Part shown: positions 48,258-58,037 of the stretch, in pieces
Layout of the letters: every line of letters begins with the position of its first letter
Numbering within the stretch: position 1 is the first letter of the stretch
NCBI RefSeq assembly: GCF_045689735.1
Contig: NZ_CP142685.1
Location: 620,001 to 684,000, forward strand
Source of the DNA: Halothiobacillus sp045689735
GTDB taxonomy: Bacteria > Pseudomonadota > Gammaproteobacteria > Halothiobacillales > Halothiobacillaceae
Reading direction: 5' to 3'
DNA length: 64,000 bases
Translations under genes and position numbers: made by a program
The notes under the pieces: generated by a model
The model's database searches: none
Seen by the model: only the letters and a program-made list of their open reading frames with translations
Told to the model about the DNA's origin: nothing

Positions 48258-49706
48258 TTATGAGTAAGGGTAATCATGGGCGGTTTTGAGCTGGGCAAAC
48301 ATCTGCAAGGCGCGTTCTCGGCTGCCTTTGAGATCGACAATCGGGTGTGGATAGGTCGTTCCGAGGGTGATGCCCGCGCGGCGGAGCGTGTGCGGATCGG
48401 CCTGCCAGGGTGCGATCAGTGCAGCGGTGGGCAAGGCGGCCAGTTCGGGTAGCCAGCGCCGCAGAAAATCGCCTGCGGGATCGAATTTTTCGGCCTGAAG
48501 CACGGGGTTGAATACCCGGAAATACGGCGCGGCATCGGCGCCGCTGCCGGCGGTCCACTGCCAGCCGGCGGTGTTGGAGGCAAGATCAGCATCGACCAGC
48601 GTATCCATGAACCAGTCCGCACCAATACGCCAGTCGATCAGCAGGTTTTTGGTCAGAAAGGAGGCGACGATCATGCGGGCGCGGTTGTGCATCCAGCCGG
48701 TTTGCCACAGGCAGCGCATGGCCGCATCAACGACGGGGATGCCGGTTTGCCCGCGTTGCCAGGCGAGAAGTTCATCCGGCGCGTTGCGCCAGGGGATGTG
48801 GGCGAAGCGCGGGTTGAGGGGCTGATTGAGGGTGTGCGGGAAGTGGTAGAGCAGATACGCGCCGAACTCGCGCCAGATGAGTTCGCGCACGAAGTGTTCG
48901 CTGCCCGCTAGCGCCAGTGGGTCGCCGAAGTGGGCGGCGAGCGTGGCGATGATTTGCCGGGGGTTGATTTCGCCAAAACGCAAATGGGCGGAAAGTTTGG
49001 AGACGCCCTGGCCATCGAGTCGGTCGCGCCCGCTGGCGTAGCCTTCGACCCGGGGCAAAAATGCCTCAAGCCGCTGCCAGGCGCCCGTTTCGCCGGGGTG
49101 CCATTCGGTAAAGCCGGCGGCCCAGGGCAGGGTGGGCAACAGGCGTAAATCGGCCAGCGCCAAACTGGGTATGTCGGGCGGCGGCGGGATATGGGTGGGT
49201 TCGGGCAGCGGGCTCAGGTTCAGTCCGCTGCGGAGCACGGCTTTGTAATACGGCGTGAACACCTGGAAGGGTTGATCCTGGGTGGTTTTGAGTGTCCAGG
49301 GTTCGTAGAGGTAATTGCCATTGAAGCTTTCGACGCGCAGACCTTCGGCCTGCAACGCGGTTTTGATGGCCTGATCGGTGGCGATGCCGGCGGGGGTGAG
49401 GCGCCGGTTCCAGAACACGGCGGTGGCACCGCTCGCCGCAATGAGCCCGCGTAGGACGGTGAGCGGTTCCCCGCGTGCCAGAATCAAACGGCTGTCGTGC
49501 GCGCGGAGTGCTCGATCGAGCGCCGCGAGGCTGTGATGGCGCCACCAGCGGACGGCACCGCCTTCAGGCTGTGCGGGGTCGTCAATGTAAACCGGTATGA
49601 TGGCGGGGTTTTCGTCCCCGGTGGACGGGTCGGCGAGCAGCGCCGCATGCAGGGCAGGGTGATCGGCTAATCGTAGGTCGTCGCGGAACCAAAGAATGTG
49701 CGGCAT
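48258..49706 (-). CDS. phrB: Deoxyribodipyrimidine photolyase
   Basis: Photolyase uses blue light, FADH- and an antenna chromophore to split cyclobutane pyrimidine dimers. The 482 residues begin MPHILWFRDDLRLADHPAL (alpha/beta antenna domain, about 1-135). The C-terminal FAD domain has GRDRLDGQGVSKLSAHLRFG, the ELIWREFGAYLLYHFP helix, RMIVASFLTKNLLIDWR, and WTAGSGADAAPYFRVFNP. The Trp electron-transfer residues are in place. ATG 49706 fits; the frame upstream is open but overlaps the divergent efflux gene. The photolyase is often part of the same light-stress regulon as the lipid cluster at 57-63 kb, here about 8 kb away. Confidence 0.96.
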   Translation of the reverse strand: MPHILWFRDDLRLADHPALHAALLADPSTGDENPAIIPVYIDDPAQPEGGAVRWWRHHSLAALDRALRAHDSRLILARGEPLTVLRGLIAASGATAVFWNRRLTPAGIATDQAIKTALQAEGLRVESFNGNYLYEPWTLKTTQDQPFQVFTPYYKAVLRSGLNLSPLPEPTHIPPPPDIPSLALADLRLLPTLPWAAGFTEWHPGETGAWQRLEAFLPRVEGYASGRDRLDGQGVSKLSAHLRFGEINPRQIIATLAAHFGDPLALAGSEHFVRELIWREFGAYLLYHFPHTLNQPLNPRFAHIPWRNAPDELLAWQRGQTGIPVVDAAMRCLWQTGWMHNRARMIVASFLTKNLLIDWRIGADWFMDTLVDADLASNTAGWQWTAGSGADAAPYFRVFNPVLQAEKFDPAGDFLRRWLPELAALPTAALIAPWQADPHTLRRAGITLGTTYPHPIVDLKGSRERALQMFAQLKTAHDYPYS

Positions 49707-49793
49707 GGGTAGGGCTGGCGTTTGAAAAACGGTTTGAAAAGTATGGCAGGCGCGGGCGTTTTTTCCGGCCGAACCAGCAGAGGAACAGGGGCA

Positions 49794-50918
49794 ATGGGTA
49801 TTCGCGGGGGGCAAGGGGGGCTGCTGGCATTGCTGGCGGTCGTTGGGGGGCTGAGCGGCTGTCCGCAATCCCAGCCGGATGCGGTGGCGGAGGCACCGAT
49901 GGTGAAGGTGGCGGCGATCGAACCGGGTGAGCGGGCACAGCCGGATCTGTTCGGTACGGTCGTGGCGGCGGTCGAAACGCCGGTCGGGTTCGAGATTGGC
50001 GGGCGGATCGCCACGCGGCCAGTGTCCCGGGGGGCGACGGTGGTGGCCGGTCAGGTGCTCGCCACGCTCGATCCCGCGCCGTTGAAGGCGAGTGCGGATA
50101 GCGCCCGGGCGGCGCAGGTTCAAGCGGCGGCACAGGCCGATTTTGCCCGGCAGAATGTGGCGCGGGTGCGCGCGCTGTTTGAGAAAAAACTCGCCAGCCC
50201 GCAGGAACTCGATCAGGCCGTGTCGCAGGCAAAGGCCGCGGATGCCGCGCTCGCGGCGGCGGCGGCGAATGCGGAACGGGCACAACTGAATCTGGCCTAT
50301 GCCACGCTCAAGGCACCGTTCGATGGCGTGGTGACGGCGTTGTCGGCGGATCAGGGCGCGGTGGTTGCTGCCGGGCAGCCGGTGCTGACGCTGGCCAAGG
50401 CGGGTACCCGTTCGGTCTTGGTCGCGGTACCGGAAGCTCGGATGAGCCAGTTGCCCGAACGCGCTGCCGTGGCGTTGCCGCCGGGCTTCCCGCCCTTGCC
50501 TGCGCCCTTGACGGTGAATGGCTTTGAGGCCGAAGGTGCCGCAGAGGCCGCGAGCCGTACCGTGGCGGTGCGTTTTCACCTGCCGGCCGATGCGCCGGTG
50601 GCTTTGGGGCAGAGTGTGCGGTTACATTTTTCGGACACGCCCGTACTCAAGACGGTGCCCATCGGCGCGATTGGCGGCGAGAATCATCAGGCGCTGCTCT
50701 GGGTTGTGCAGCAGGGGACGGTGCGACCCTATCCGGTCACCGTGCTGGCGCTGACCGATGAGCGGGCAATCATCGAGACGAATCTGCCCTTGGGCACGCC
50801 GGTGGTGGCGCTGGGCACGAACCGGTTGCATCCGGGTGAGAAGGTACGGATTCAGCCGCCGATGGGTATCGATGTGCCCGCCGTGCCTGGCAGCAGCACA
50901 ACACCGGGTGCCTTATGA
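49794..50918 (+). CDS. RND efflux periplasmic adaptor (membrane fusion protein)
   Basis: The adaptor bridges an RND pump and an outer-membrane channel. From ATG 49794 (AGAGGA upstream) the 374-residue product is a lipoprotein: a hydrophobic leader with lipobox LSGC (Cys23). The biotinyl-lipoyl half motifs are FEIGGRIATRPVSRGATVVA and LKAPFDGVVTALSADQGAVV, on either side of an Ala-rich alpha-hairpin (about 85-150). A beta-barrel domain follows. An ATG at 49722 is possible but lacks a site. It overlaps the RND gene by ATGA. No TolC-type gene is adjacent. Confidence 0.92.
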   Translation: MGIRGGQGGLLALLAVVGGLSGCPQSQPDAVAEAPMVKVAAIEPGERAQPDLFGTVVAAVETPVGFEIGGRIATRPVSRGATVVAGQVLATLDPAPLKASADSARAAQVQAAAQADFARQNVARVRALFEKKLASPQELDQAVSQAKAADAALAAAAANAERAQLNLAYATLKAPFDGVVTALSADQGAVVAAGQPVLTLAKAGTRSVLVAVPEARMSQLPERAAVALPPGFPPLPAPLTVNGFEAEGAAEAASRTVAVRFHLPADAPVALGQSVRLHFSDTPVLKTVPIGAIGGENHQALLWVVQQGTVRPYPVTVLALTDERAIIETNLPLGTPVVALGTNRLHPGEKVRIQPPMGIDVPAVPGSSTTPGAL

Positions 50919-53900
50919 ACCGGCGGGTTTCTGCGTTCAATCTCTCGGCACTGGCGGTGCGCGAGCGCGCCGTCACGCTGTATTTCATTCTGATGGTGGC
51001 GCTGGTTGGGGTTTATGCCTTTGTGTCGCTCGGTCGGGCGGAAGACCCTTCGTTCACGATCAAGGTGATGGTGGTGACGGCGCAATGGCCGGGTGCCACC
51101 GCGCGGCAGATGCAGGATCAAGTCGCCGATCCTCTGGAAAAAGCGCTGCAGGCCGTACCGTATTTCGATCGGGTGGAAACCACGGCGCGCCCCGGCAGCG
51201 TGGAAATGCTGATCAATTTCAAGGAATCCACGCCGCCGGATCAGGTGCAGGGCGCGTTCTATCAGGTACGCAAACATCTGGGGGATGTGGCGCACACCCT
51301 GCCGCCGGGCGTGCTGGGTCCGTTTTTCAATGATGATTTCTCGGATGTGTATTTCACGCTGTATGCGCTCACGGCGCCCGGTTTGCCCGACCGGGAATTG
51401 ACCCGTCAGGCGGAACGGTTGCGGCAGGCGGTGCTGCGCGTGCCGGGCGTGGCTAAAGCGCACATCATCGGCGAGCGGCCGGAACAGGTGATGGCCGATC
51501 TCGATCCGGTGAAACTCCAGGGGTTGAATCTCTCGGTCGCGCAGATCGCGCAGGCGCTGGCGGCGCAGAACGCGGTGACGCCCGCAGGGCTGATCGAAAC
51601 CGCCGGGCCTCGGGTGTATCTGCGGATCGACGGCGGTTATCAGGCGGATGAGCCGGGGCTGTTGGCGCGGATTGCCGCAACACCGTTGGTGATCGGTGAC
51701 CGGCAGATTCGCTTGGGCGATGTGGCGACCCTGCGGCATGGAGAAGCCGATCCGCCGAGTTTTCTGATCCAGAATCGCGGGCAGGATGCGGTGATGGTCG
51801 GCGTCATCATGGCGGCGAATGTCAATGGCTTGTCGTTGGGGCAACGGCTCGATGCCTTCGAGCGCGCCGAACAGGCGAATCTGCCGCTGGGGGTTCAGCT
51901 CACGAAAGTCACCGACCAAGCGCATGCCATTGCGGCGGCGGTGAATACTTTTCAGATCAAGTTTTTCGTGGCGCTCGGTGTGGTCATGCTGGTGGGCTTT
52001 CTCGCGCTCGGCCTGCGTGCCGGGTTGGTCGTGGCGCTCGCGGTACCCCTGACTTTGTCGATCACCTTTGCGGTGATGTGGATGACGGGTAAGAACCTCG
52101 ACCGGATCACCCTCGGCGCCTTGATTCTCTCGCTCGGCCTGCTGGTGGATGATGCCATCATCGCTATCGAGATGATGCTGGTGAAGCTCGAAGAGGGCTT
52201 GCCCCGGGAAGCGGCGGCCGCCGCCGCCTGGGACATCACGGCGGCACCGATGCTGGTCGGCACGCTGATTACCGTCACCGGATTCGTGCCGATCGGCTTT
52301 GCGGTGTCGAATGTCGGTGAATATGCGGGCAATATCTTCTGGGTGCTCGGTATTTCGCTGATTGCCTCCTGGTTCGTGGCGGTGGTGTTTACCCCGTATC
52401 TGGGCGTGAAGCTGCTGCCGCATATTCCGGCGCATCCGCAGGCGGAAGCGGGGATGTATCAGGGCAGGCTGTACCGCGGTCTGCGCCGGGTGGTCGTGTT
52501 CTGCGTCGATTATCGCTGGCTGGTGGCCGGGGCGACGCTGCTGCTGTTCGTGGCGGCGGTCGGGGTGATGAAACAGGGGGTCGCCAAGCAGTTCTTCCCC
52601 AGCTCCGATCGCCCCGAATTGTTGATCGACATCGAGCTGCCCGAAGGTTCCTCGATCCGCGCGACCGAGCAGGTGGCGCATCGCGTCGAGGCCGTGCTCA
52701 ACGGCGCACCGCAGCTCGAATCGCTCTCGACCTACATCGGCCAGGGCGCGCCACGGTTCTTTCTCGCGCTCAATCCCGAGCTGCCGGATCCGGCGTTCGC
52801 CAAAATCATCGCTGTGGCGCATAACGCCAAGCAACGCGATGAATTACAAGCGTTTTTACAGCGGAAAATCGATGAAGGCGCGTTCCCGGAGGCGCGCGTG
52901 CGGCCGCATCCCTTGCTCTATGGCCCGCCGGTGATCTGGCCGGTGCAGTTTCGGGTGATGGGGCCGCAAATCCGCGAATTGCGCCGGATCGGTGAGTCGG
53001 TGCGTGCGGTCATGGCGCAGAATCCGCACACCATCGACCCGCACCTCGCCTGGGGGGAGCAAACCCCGGTCTGGCAGGTCAAGCTCGATCCCGCACGCCT
53101 CGCGGCACTGGCCTTGACCCCCGCCGCGGTGGCTGAACAAACGCAGGGCTGGCTCAATGGCCAGACCGCGACGCCGCTGCGGGTCGATATCCGCAGTGTG
53201 GCTCTGGTGCTGCGCGGTGCGCCGGATGCGGTGCGCGATCCCCAGCAACTGGCGGCCTTGCCGATCCGGCTGGGCAATGGCCGGACAGTGCCACTCGGAC
53301 AGATCGGTGCGGTGACCACGGCGCTGGAATACCCCGTGCTCAAGCGCCGTAACCGCGAGCCCTATATCAATGTGAATGCCGAAGTGCAGGGCGCCCAGCC
53401 GCCGGATGTGACCAATGCCATCTGGCAGGCGCTGGCGTCGGTACGGGCGAATCTGCCGCCGGGCTATGAGATTCAGATCGGCGGTTCCGTGGAGGAATCT
53501 GGCAAGGCGCAGGCGTCGATCCTTAAGGTGATGCCGGTGATGCTGGTGCTGATGCTCACGCTGTTGATGCTGATGATGCGCAGCTTCCCCGGCCTGTTCA
53601 TGGTGCTCTTGACCGCGCCGCTCGGGCTGATCGGTGCGGCGTCGTCGCTGGCCTTGTTCCAGCAGCCGTTCGGCTTTGTCGCGCTGCTGGGCTTGATCGG
53701 CCTCGCGGGGATTTTGATGCGGAACACCCTGATTCTGGTCGGGCAGATTCATGAGAATGAACGACAGGGGCAGGATCGCTACACCGCCGTGATCGAGGCA
53801 ACCATCCGCCGCGCCCGACCGGTGGTGCTGACGGCGCTGGCGGCGGTGCTGGCCTTCATCCCGCTGACGGAAAGCACCTTTTGGGGCCCGCTGGCCTACA

Positions 53901-53998
53901 CCCTGATCGGCGGGATTTTTGTCGGCACTTTTCTGACGATTCTGTTCCTGCCCGCCATGTATGCGCTGTGGTTTCGGGTGCGGCGGCCAACCGGATGA
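50915..53998 (+). CDS. RND family efflux transporter permease (AcrB-like)
   Basis: This 1027-residue inner-membrane pump has the 12-helix duplicated RND layout with two large periplasmic loops. TM4 carries the proton-relay aspartates in LGLLVDDAIIAIEMM. TM1 begins with RERAVTLYFILMVALVGVYA and the porter domain with GRAEDPSFTIKVMVV. The C-terminal half has LLGLIGLAGILMRNTLILVG. The divergent N-terminus (AEDP) is like the short HAE1 branch often annotated as multidrug or solvent pumps; the substrate is unknown. It is translationally coupled to the adaptor gene. Confidence 0.94.
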   Translation: MNRRVSAFNLSALAVRERAVTLYFILMVALVGVYAFVSLGRAEDPSFTIKVMVVTAQWPGATARQMQDQVADPLEKALQAVPYFDRVETTARPGSVEMLINFKESTPPDQVQGAFYQVRKHLGDVAHTLPPGVLGPFFNDDFSDVYFTLYALTAPGLPDRELTRQAERLRQAVLRVPGVAKAHIIGERPEQVMADLDPVKLQGLNLSVAQIAQALAAQNAVTPAGLIETAGPRVYLRIDGGYQADEPGLLARIAATPLVIGDRQIRLGDVATLRHGEADPPSFLIQNRGQDAVMVGVIMAANVNGLSLGQRLDAFERAEQANLPLGVQLTKVTDQAHAIAAAVNTFQIKFFVALGVVMLVGFLALGLRAGLVVALAVPLTLSITFAVMWMTGKNLDRITLGALILSLGLLVDDAIIAIEMMLVKLEEGLPREAAAAAAWDITAAPMLVGTLITVTGFVPIGFAVSNVGEYAGNIFWVLGISLIASWFVAVVFTPYLGVKLLPHIPAHPQAEAGMYQGRLYRGLRRVVVFCVDYRWLVAGATLLLFVAAVGVMKQGVAKQFFPSSDRPELLIDIELPEGSSIRATEQVAHRVEAVLNGAPQLESLSTYIGQGAPRFFLALNPELPDPAFAKIIAVAHNAKQRDELQAFLQRKIDEGAFPEARVRPHPLLYGPPVIWPVQFRVMGPQIRELRRIGESVRAVMAQNPHTIDPHLAWGEQTPVWQVKLDPARLAALALTPAAVAEQTQGWLNGQTATPLRVDIRSVALVLRGAPDAVRDPQQLAALPIRLGNGRTVPLGQIGAVTTALEYPVLKRRNREPYINVNAEVQGAQPPDVTNAIWQALASVRANLPPGYEIQIGGSVEESGKAQASILKVMPVMLVLMLTLLMLMMRSFPGLFMVLLTAPLGLIGAASSLALFQQPFGFVALLGLIGLAGILMRNTLILVGQIHENERQGQDRYTAVIEATIRRARPVVLTALAAVLAFIPLTESTFWGPLAYTLIGGIFVGTFLTILFLPAMYALWFRVRRPTG

Positions 53999-54100
53999 TG
54001 GGCTGGCCTTCGCAGTCGTGTCGTGGGGCTTTGCCCTGCGCGCAGGATTTGGCATGCTGGCGGGCGTTGAATCCCCTCCTCTCTGGTCAAGGAATCCGTG

Positions 54101-55747
54101 ATGACTGTCTCTGAACTCGCTGGTACCGTGCCGCCCGCTGCGCTGCGGGTGCGCATCCCTGAATTGATCACCGCCTATTACGCGCAACGCCCCAATCCTG
54201 CCGTGGCGCGCGAGCGGGTGGCCTTTGGTACCTCGGGTCATCGCGGATCGAGCCTGATGACGGGGTTCAACGAAGGGCACATCGTGGCGGTGACGGCGGC
54301 GCTGGTGGAGTACCGCCGCACGCAGGGTATCGGCGGGCCTTTGTTTATCGGCTTCGATACGCATGCGCTGTCCTGGCCGGCGTTTGTGACTGCCATCGAG
54401 GTGCTCGCGGCGGCTGGGGTCACGGTGCATTATCAGGATGGTTTTCTGCCGACGCCGACGCCGGTGATTTCCCGGCGCATCATCGAATTCAACCAGACCG
54501 CCCCAGCCCGCGCACAGGCCGATGGGGTCGTCATCACGCCGTCGCACAACCCGCCGACCGATGGCGGATTCAAATACAACCCGACCCACGGCGGGCCGGC
54601 GGATACCGATGCCACGGGGTGGATCGAGCGCCGCGCCAACGAGATTCTGGCGGACTGGCAGTCGGTGCCGCGCGAGCCGTTTGCGACCGCGCTGGCCGCC
54701 CCGCAGCGGGTGGCGGAAGATTTTATTGCGCCGTATGTGGCCGAATTGGCGCAAGTGATTGATATGGATGCGATCCAGGCGGCGGGGGTGTCGATCGGGG
54801 TCGATCCGATGGGCGGCGCGGGTTTGCCCTATTGGGCACCGATCGCCGCGCAGTATGGGTTGGATTTGACGGTGGTCAATGAGGCGGTCGAGCCGGATTT
54901 CCGCTTCATGCCGCTCGATCACGATGGCAAGGTGCGGATGGATTGTTCCTCGCCCTACGCCATGCAGAACCTGTTGCACATCAAGGATCGGTTCGATGTG
55001 GCGTTCGGCAACGATACCGATGCGGATCGGCATGGCATCGTCACGCCCGATGGCGGCTTGATGAACCCGAACCACTATCTCGCGGTGGCGATCGATTATC
55101 TGTTCCGGCATCGTCCGGCTTGGGCGGGCAAATCGCTGTCGATTGGCAAGACCGTGGTCTCCAGCGCCTTGATCGACCGGGTGGCCGCAGGGCTGGGCTT
55201 GCCGGTGTATGAAACGCCGGTCGGCATCAAATGGTTCCAGCCGGGGCTGACGGATGGCACGCTCGGCTTTGGCGGCGAGGAATCCGCTGGGGCGACCTTT
55301 TTGTGCCGTGATGGCAGCGTGTGGACGACGGACAAGGACGGCCTGATCCTCGGCCTGCTGGCGGCGGAGATTCTGGCCGTGACCGGCAAAGACCCGTGGG
55401 CGTATTACAACGAGCTGATCGCGCGGTATGGTGCGCCGTTCTATGCCCGCGCCGATGCCGCGATCAGCCCGGAGCAGAAAGCCCGCTTCAAGGGGTTGAG
55501 CGCCGAATCGATCACGCAAACGACTTTGGCCGGCGAGGCCATTACCCGCGTGCTGACCCACGCGCCGGGCAACGGAGCGCCAATCGGCGGGCTCAAGGTC
55601 GAAACCGCCAACGGCTGGTTCGCGGCACGGCCTTCGGGGACAGAAGATATTTACAAGATTTACGCCGAAAGTTTCATCTCGGCCGAACATCTGCGGCAGA
55701 TTCAGGCAGAGGCCCAGGCGTTGGTGCAGCAGGTGCTTTCCGCTTGA
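54101..55747 (+). CDS. pgm: Phosphoglucomutase, alpha-D-glucose phosphate-specific
   Basis: Pgm interconverts glucose 1-phosphate and glucose 6-phosphate, connecting pgi products to glycogen and envelope sugars. The 548 residues show all four active-site loops: the phosphoserine loop VITPSHNPPTDGGFKYN, the metal loop NDTDADRHGIV, the sugar loop GGEESAGA and the phosphate loop RPSGTEDIYKIYAE. ATG 54101 lies 7 nt after AAGGA; GTG 54098 is a less likely alternative. The length matches E. coli Pgm (546). Confidence 0.96.
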   Translation: MTVSELAGTVPPAALRVRIPELITAYYAQRPNPAVARERVAFGTSGHRGSSLMTGFNEGHIVAVTAALVEYRRTQGIGGPLFIGFDTHALSWPAFVTAIEVLAAAGVTVHYQDGFLPTPTPVISRRIIEFNQTAPARAQADGVVITPSHNPPTDGGFKYNPTHGGPADTDATGWIERRANEILADWQSVPREPFATALAAPQRVAEDFIAPYVAELAQVIDMDAIQAAGVSIGVDPMGGAGLPYWAPIAAQYGLDLTVVNEAVEPDFRFMPLDHDGKVRMDCSSPYAMQNLLHIKDRFDVAFGNDTDADRHGIVTPDGGLMNPNHYLAVAIDYLFRHRPAWAGKSLSIGKTVVSSALIDRVAAGLGLPVYETPVGIKWFQPGLTDGTLGFGGEESAGATFLCRDGSVWTTDKDGLILGLLAAEILAVTGKDPWAYYNELIARYGAPFYARADAAISPEQKARFKGLSAESITQTTLAGEAITRVLTHAPGNGAPIGGLKVETANGWFAARPSGTEDIYKIYAESFISAEHLRQIQAEAQALVQQVLSA

Positions 55748-55794
55748 AGTGCGTGATGCGGCGATAACGATAAAAATCCTGAGGATTCGAGCGA

Positions 55795-57210
55795 ATGTTG
55801 ATTGCTTTTGTGGTGCTGTACCTGGTGCTCTCGATCGTGATCGGGCTTTTGGCTGCGCGGAAAGTGCACAACACGGCGGACTTTATGACCACGGGGCGGG
55901 CATTGCCGCTGCCCATCGTGGTCGGGGTGGTGTTCGCCACCTGGTTCGGTGCCGAGACCGTACTCGGGATTCCCGGTACCTTTTTTGAATCGAACCTCGG
56001 CGGGCTGATTTCCGATCCCTTCGGTGCTGCGCTGTGTCTCGTGCTGTTTGGCCTGGTGTTCGCCCGTCGGCTGTACCGGATGAATCTGTTGACCCTGGGC
56101 GATTTCTACCGCCAGCGCTTCGACCGGCGCGTCGAGGTGATCGCGGCGATCGCGATTACCCTGTCTTATCTGGGTTGGGTGGCGGCGCAGATCACCGCAC
56201 TCGGCATGGTGTTCAATGTGCTCAGTCAAGGCGTGATCAGCGAATCCCTCGGCATTCTGCTCGGGGCGACCGTGGTGACGCTGTACACGGTGATCGGCGG
56301 GATGTGGTCGGTGGCGATTACCACCTTCTTCCAAATGATCGTGATCGTGGTGGGAATGACGGTGATTGCGGTGGTGGTCGGCGGCATGGCCGGTGGGATC
56401 GAGCCGGTGGTGCATCAGGCCGTGATCAACCATAAATTCGAGTTCTGGCCCGCGCTCAATGCAACCGCGATTCTGGCGTTCATCGCGGGTCTGCTGACGC
56501 TCGGGTTTGGCTCCATCCCGCAGCAGGATGTGTTTCAACGTGCCAACTCGGCCAAAACAGAAAACGCGGCGGTGTGGGGCAGCGTGCTCGGTGGGGTGGC
56601 GTATCTCCTGTTTGCTGCGATCCCGCTGTTCATCGCCTATGCGGCGACGGTGATCGACCCGGCGATGGTTCAGCAGATGATGGCGGGCGACACCGACAAA
56701 ATCCTGATGGCGTTGATTCAAAACCATCTGCCGTTGTGGGCGCAGGTGGTGTTCTATGGTTCGCTCCTGGCGGTCATCATGAGTACGGCTTCGGGTACGC
56801 TGCTCGCGCCCTCGGTCACGCTGGCGGAAAACCTGCTCAAAGGCTGGCTGGCGCCGAGCGGAATGAGTGATCGGGACTTTCTGCGCCTGACCCGCTGGGT
56901 CATCATTGGCTTTGCGGTGGTGGTGACGGCCTATTCGCTGTGGCAGAACGCGGGGAATACCTCGATTCATACGATGGTGGAAAATGCCTACAAGGTGACG
57001 CTGGTGGTCGCCTTTGTGCCGCTGGCAGCGGGACTGTTCTGGCGCCGCGCGAACCGGATCGGGGCGTATGCGTCAATCGCCTTGGGACTGGCGGTGTGGT
57101 TGCCGCTGGAAATTTTCCTGCAAGATCCCAGCATACCGCCGCAGTTTTACGGCTTTGCAGCCAGTATCTTGGGGATGGTGGCGGGCTCGTTGCTCAGCCG
57201 CCGAGTGTGA
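55795..57210 (+). CDS. Sodium:solute symporter family (SSS) transporter
   Basis: The 471-residue protein has about 13 membrane helices of the LeuT-fold SSS family. Conserved stretches are TADFMTTGRALPLPIVVGVV, ATWFGAETVLGIPG, and TLGFGSIPQQDVFQRANSAK, the family's diagnostic central segment, plus SLLAVIMSTASGTLLAPS. The substrate cannot be told from sequence; related proteins carry organic acids, proline or pantothenate. It follows pgm by 47 nt and precedes a DUF2789 gene by 21 nt. Confidence 0.9.
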   Translation: MLIAFVVLYLVLSIVIGLLAARKVHNTADFMTTGRALPLPIVVGVVFATWFGAETVLGIPGTFFESNLGGLISDPFGAALCLVLFGLVFARRLYRMNLLTLGDFYRQRFDRRVEVIAAIAITLSYLGWVAAQITALGMVFNVLSQGVISESLGILLGATVVTLYTVIGGMWSVAITTFFQMIVIVVGMTVIAVVVGGMAGGIEPVVHQAVINHKFEFWPALNATAILAFIAGLLTLGFGSIPQQDVFQRANSAKTENAAVWGSVLGGVAYLLFAAIPLFIAYAATVIDPAMVQQMMAGDTDKILMALIQNHLPLWAQVVFYGSLLAVIMSTASGTLLAPSVTLAENLLKGWLAPSGMSDRDFLRLTRWVIIGFAVVVTAYSLWQNAGNTSIHTMVENAYKVTLVVAFVPLAAGLFWRRANRIGAYASIALGLAVWLPLEIFLQDPSIPPQFYGFAASILGMVAGSLLSRRV

Positions 57211-57231
57211 ACTGCCTGGAGGAAGCGCGTC

Positions 57232-57456
57232 ATGGAAACCGGTTTTCATCCGTTGACTGAACTGTTCGCCCAGTTGGGCTTGCCGAATCAGCCAGACCAG
57301 ATCAATACCTTTGTCGAAGCACACAAAGGGTGGACGCAGCCTTTGCCGGAGGCGCCATTCTGGTCCGCATCGCAAGCCCGGTTTTTGGCCGAGGCGCTGA
57401 CCGAGGATGCCGACTGGGCTGAGGCGGTCGATCATCTGGCGGCGTTACTGCGCTGA
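57232..57456 (+). CDS. DUF2789 family protein
   Basis: The 74-residue protein matches DUF2789, a small helical family of unknown function in gammaproteobacteria. It begins METGFHPLTELFAQLGLP and contains the conserved FWSASQARFLAEALTEDADWAEAVD. GGAGG lies just upstream. It overlaps the convergent chalcone-isomerase-like gene by 12 bases. Likely co-transcribed with the symporter. Confidence 0.85.
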   Translation: METGFHPLTELFAQLGLPNQPDQINTFVEAHKGWTQPLPEAPFWSASQARFLAEALTEDADWAEAVDHLAALLR

Positions 57457-58035
57457 AGCGCGGGCTTCGGCGGGTAGCAGCGCGGCTTTGAGCGACTCGG
57501 AGAGGGGCGAGGCGCCGAGCCAGATGCCGAAATATGCCTGCGCGAGCGCGGCATCTTCCCGGCTGAACACCGTGCGTTGATTGAATTGGAGGATCAAGCG
57601 CGGGGGTTGCCAGATCAGGGTATAACGATCCCCCGGCTGAACCGACTGCATACTCGATTCGAGTGCATCGAGCGCGGGTTGCAGTGCGGCCAGTTGAGAC
57701 GGGTCGTACTGGCGCTCAAGAACCGTCTGGCTGGCCTCGCGAATCTGGGCGGCGCTGACGCGCTGGTGATAGTGCAACACCAAGGCACGCGGGGTGTCCG
57801 GTTCGAGCACACGGGCGGCGGACACGGGTTTCGGGGTGTACAGACCGGCATCGTACACATCGAACCACAAGTAGGTCGCGGTGCCTTCGCCCCGGCGTGG
57901 CCAGGTTTGGCCGTCGATGCTGAGCTTGGCCGGCAATTCGGCGCAGGCCGTGCCGGAAAATATCAGGCTGCCGATCAGCCCCAAGATCATCCCCAGGGTG
58001 TGCACTGGAAGAGTCAACCGTAGCGCGCGGGTCAT
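57445..58035 (-). CDS. Chalcone isomerase-like family protein, exported
   Basis: The 196-residue precursor has a signal peptide (hydrophobic LGMILGLIGSLIFSGTACA, cleavage near residue 32). It then carries a chalcone-isomerase-like fold, with YLWFDVYDAGLYTP, ALVLHYHQRVSAAQIREAS and the C-terminal YFGIWLGASPLSESLKAALL. Bacterial members of this group are not flavonoid enzymes; related folds bind fatty acids. It is the last gene of the six-gene minus-strand cluster, 2 nt after the DUF3833 gene. Confidence 0.87.
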   Translation of the reverse strand: MTRALRLTLPVHTLGMILGLIGSLIFSGTACAELPAKLSIDGQTWPRRGEGTATYLWFDVYDAGLYTPKPVSAARVLEPDTPRALVLHYHQRVSAAQIREASQTVLERQYDPSQLAALQPALDALESSMQSVQPGDRYTLIWQPPRLILQFNQRTVFSREDAALAQAYFGIWLGASPLSESLKAALLPAEARASAQ

Positions 58036-58037
58036 CT

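Noticed and set aside
49707..50579. N-terminal extension of photolyase by 291 codons
   Set aside because: The extension lies antisense to the efflux adaptor gene and has no domain; photolyase homology starts at ATG 49706.
52856..55690. 944-codon minus-strand open frame across the RND permease and pgm genes
   Set aside because: It runs through two well-supported genes on the other strand, is rich in Arg/His/Gln and has no family match; a high-GC shadow. The same applies to 50852-52834 and 55702-56970 on minus.
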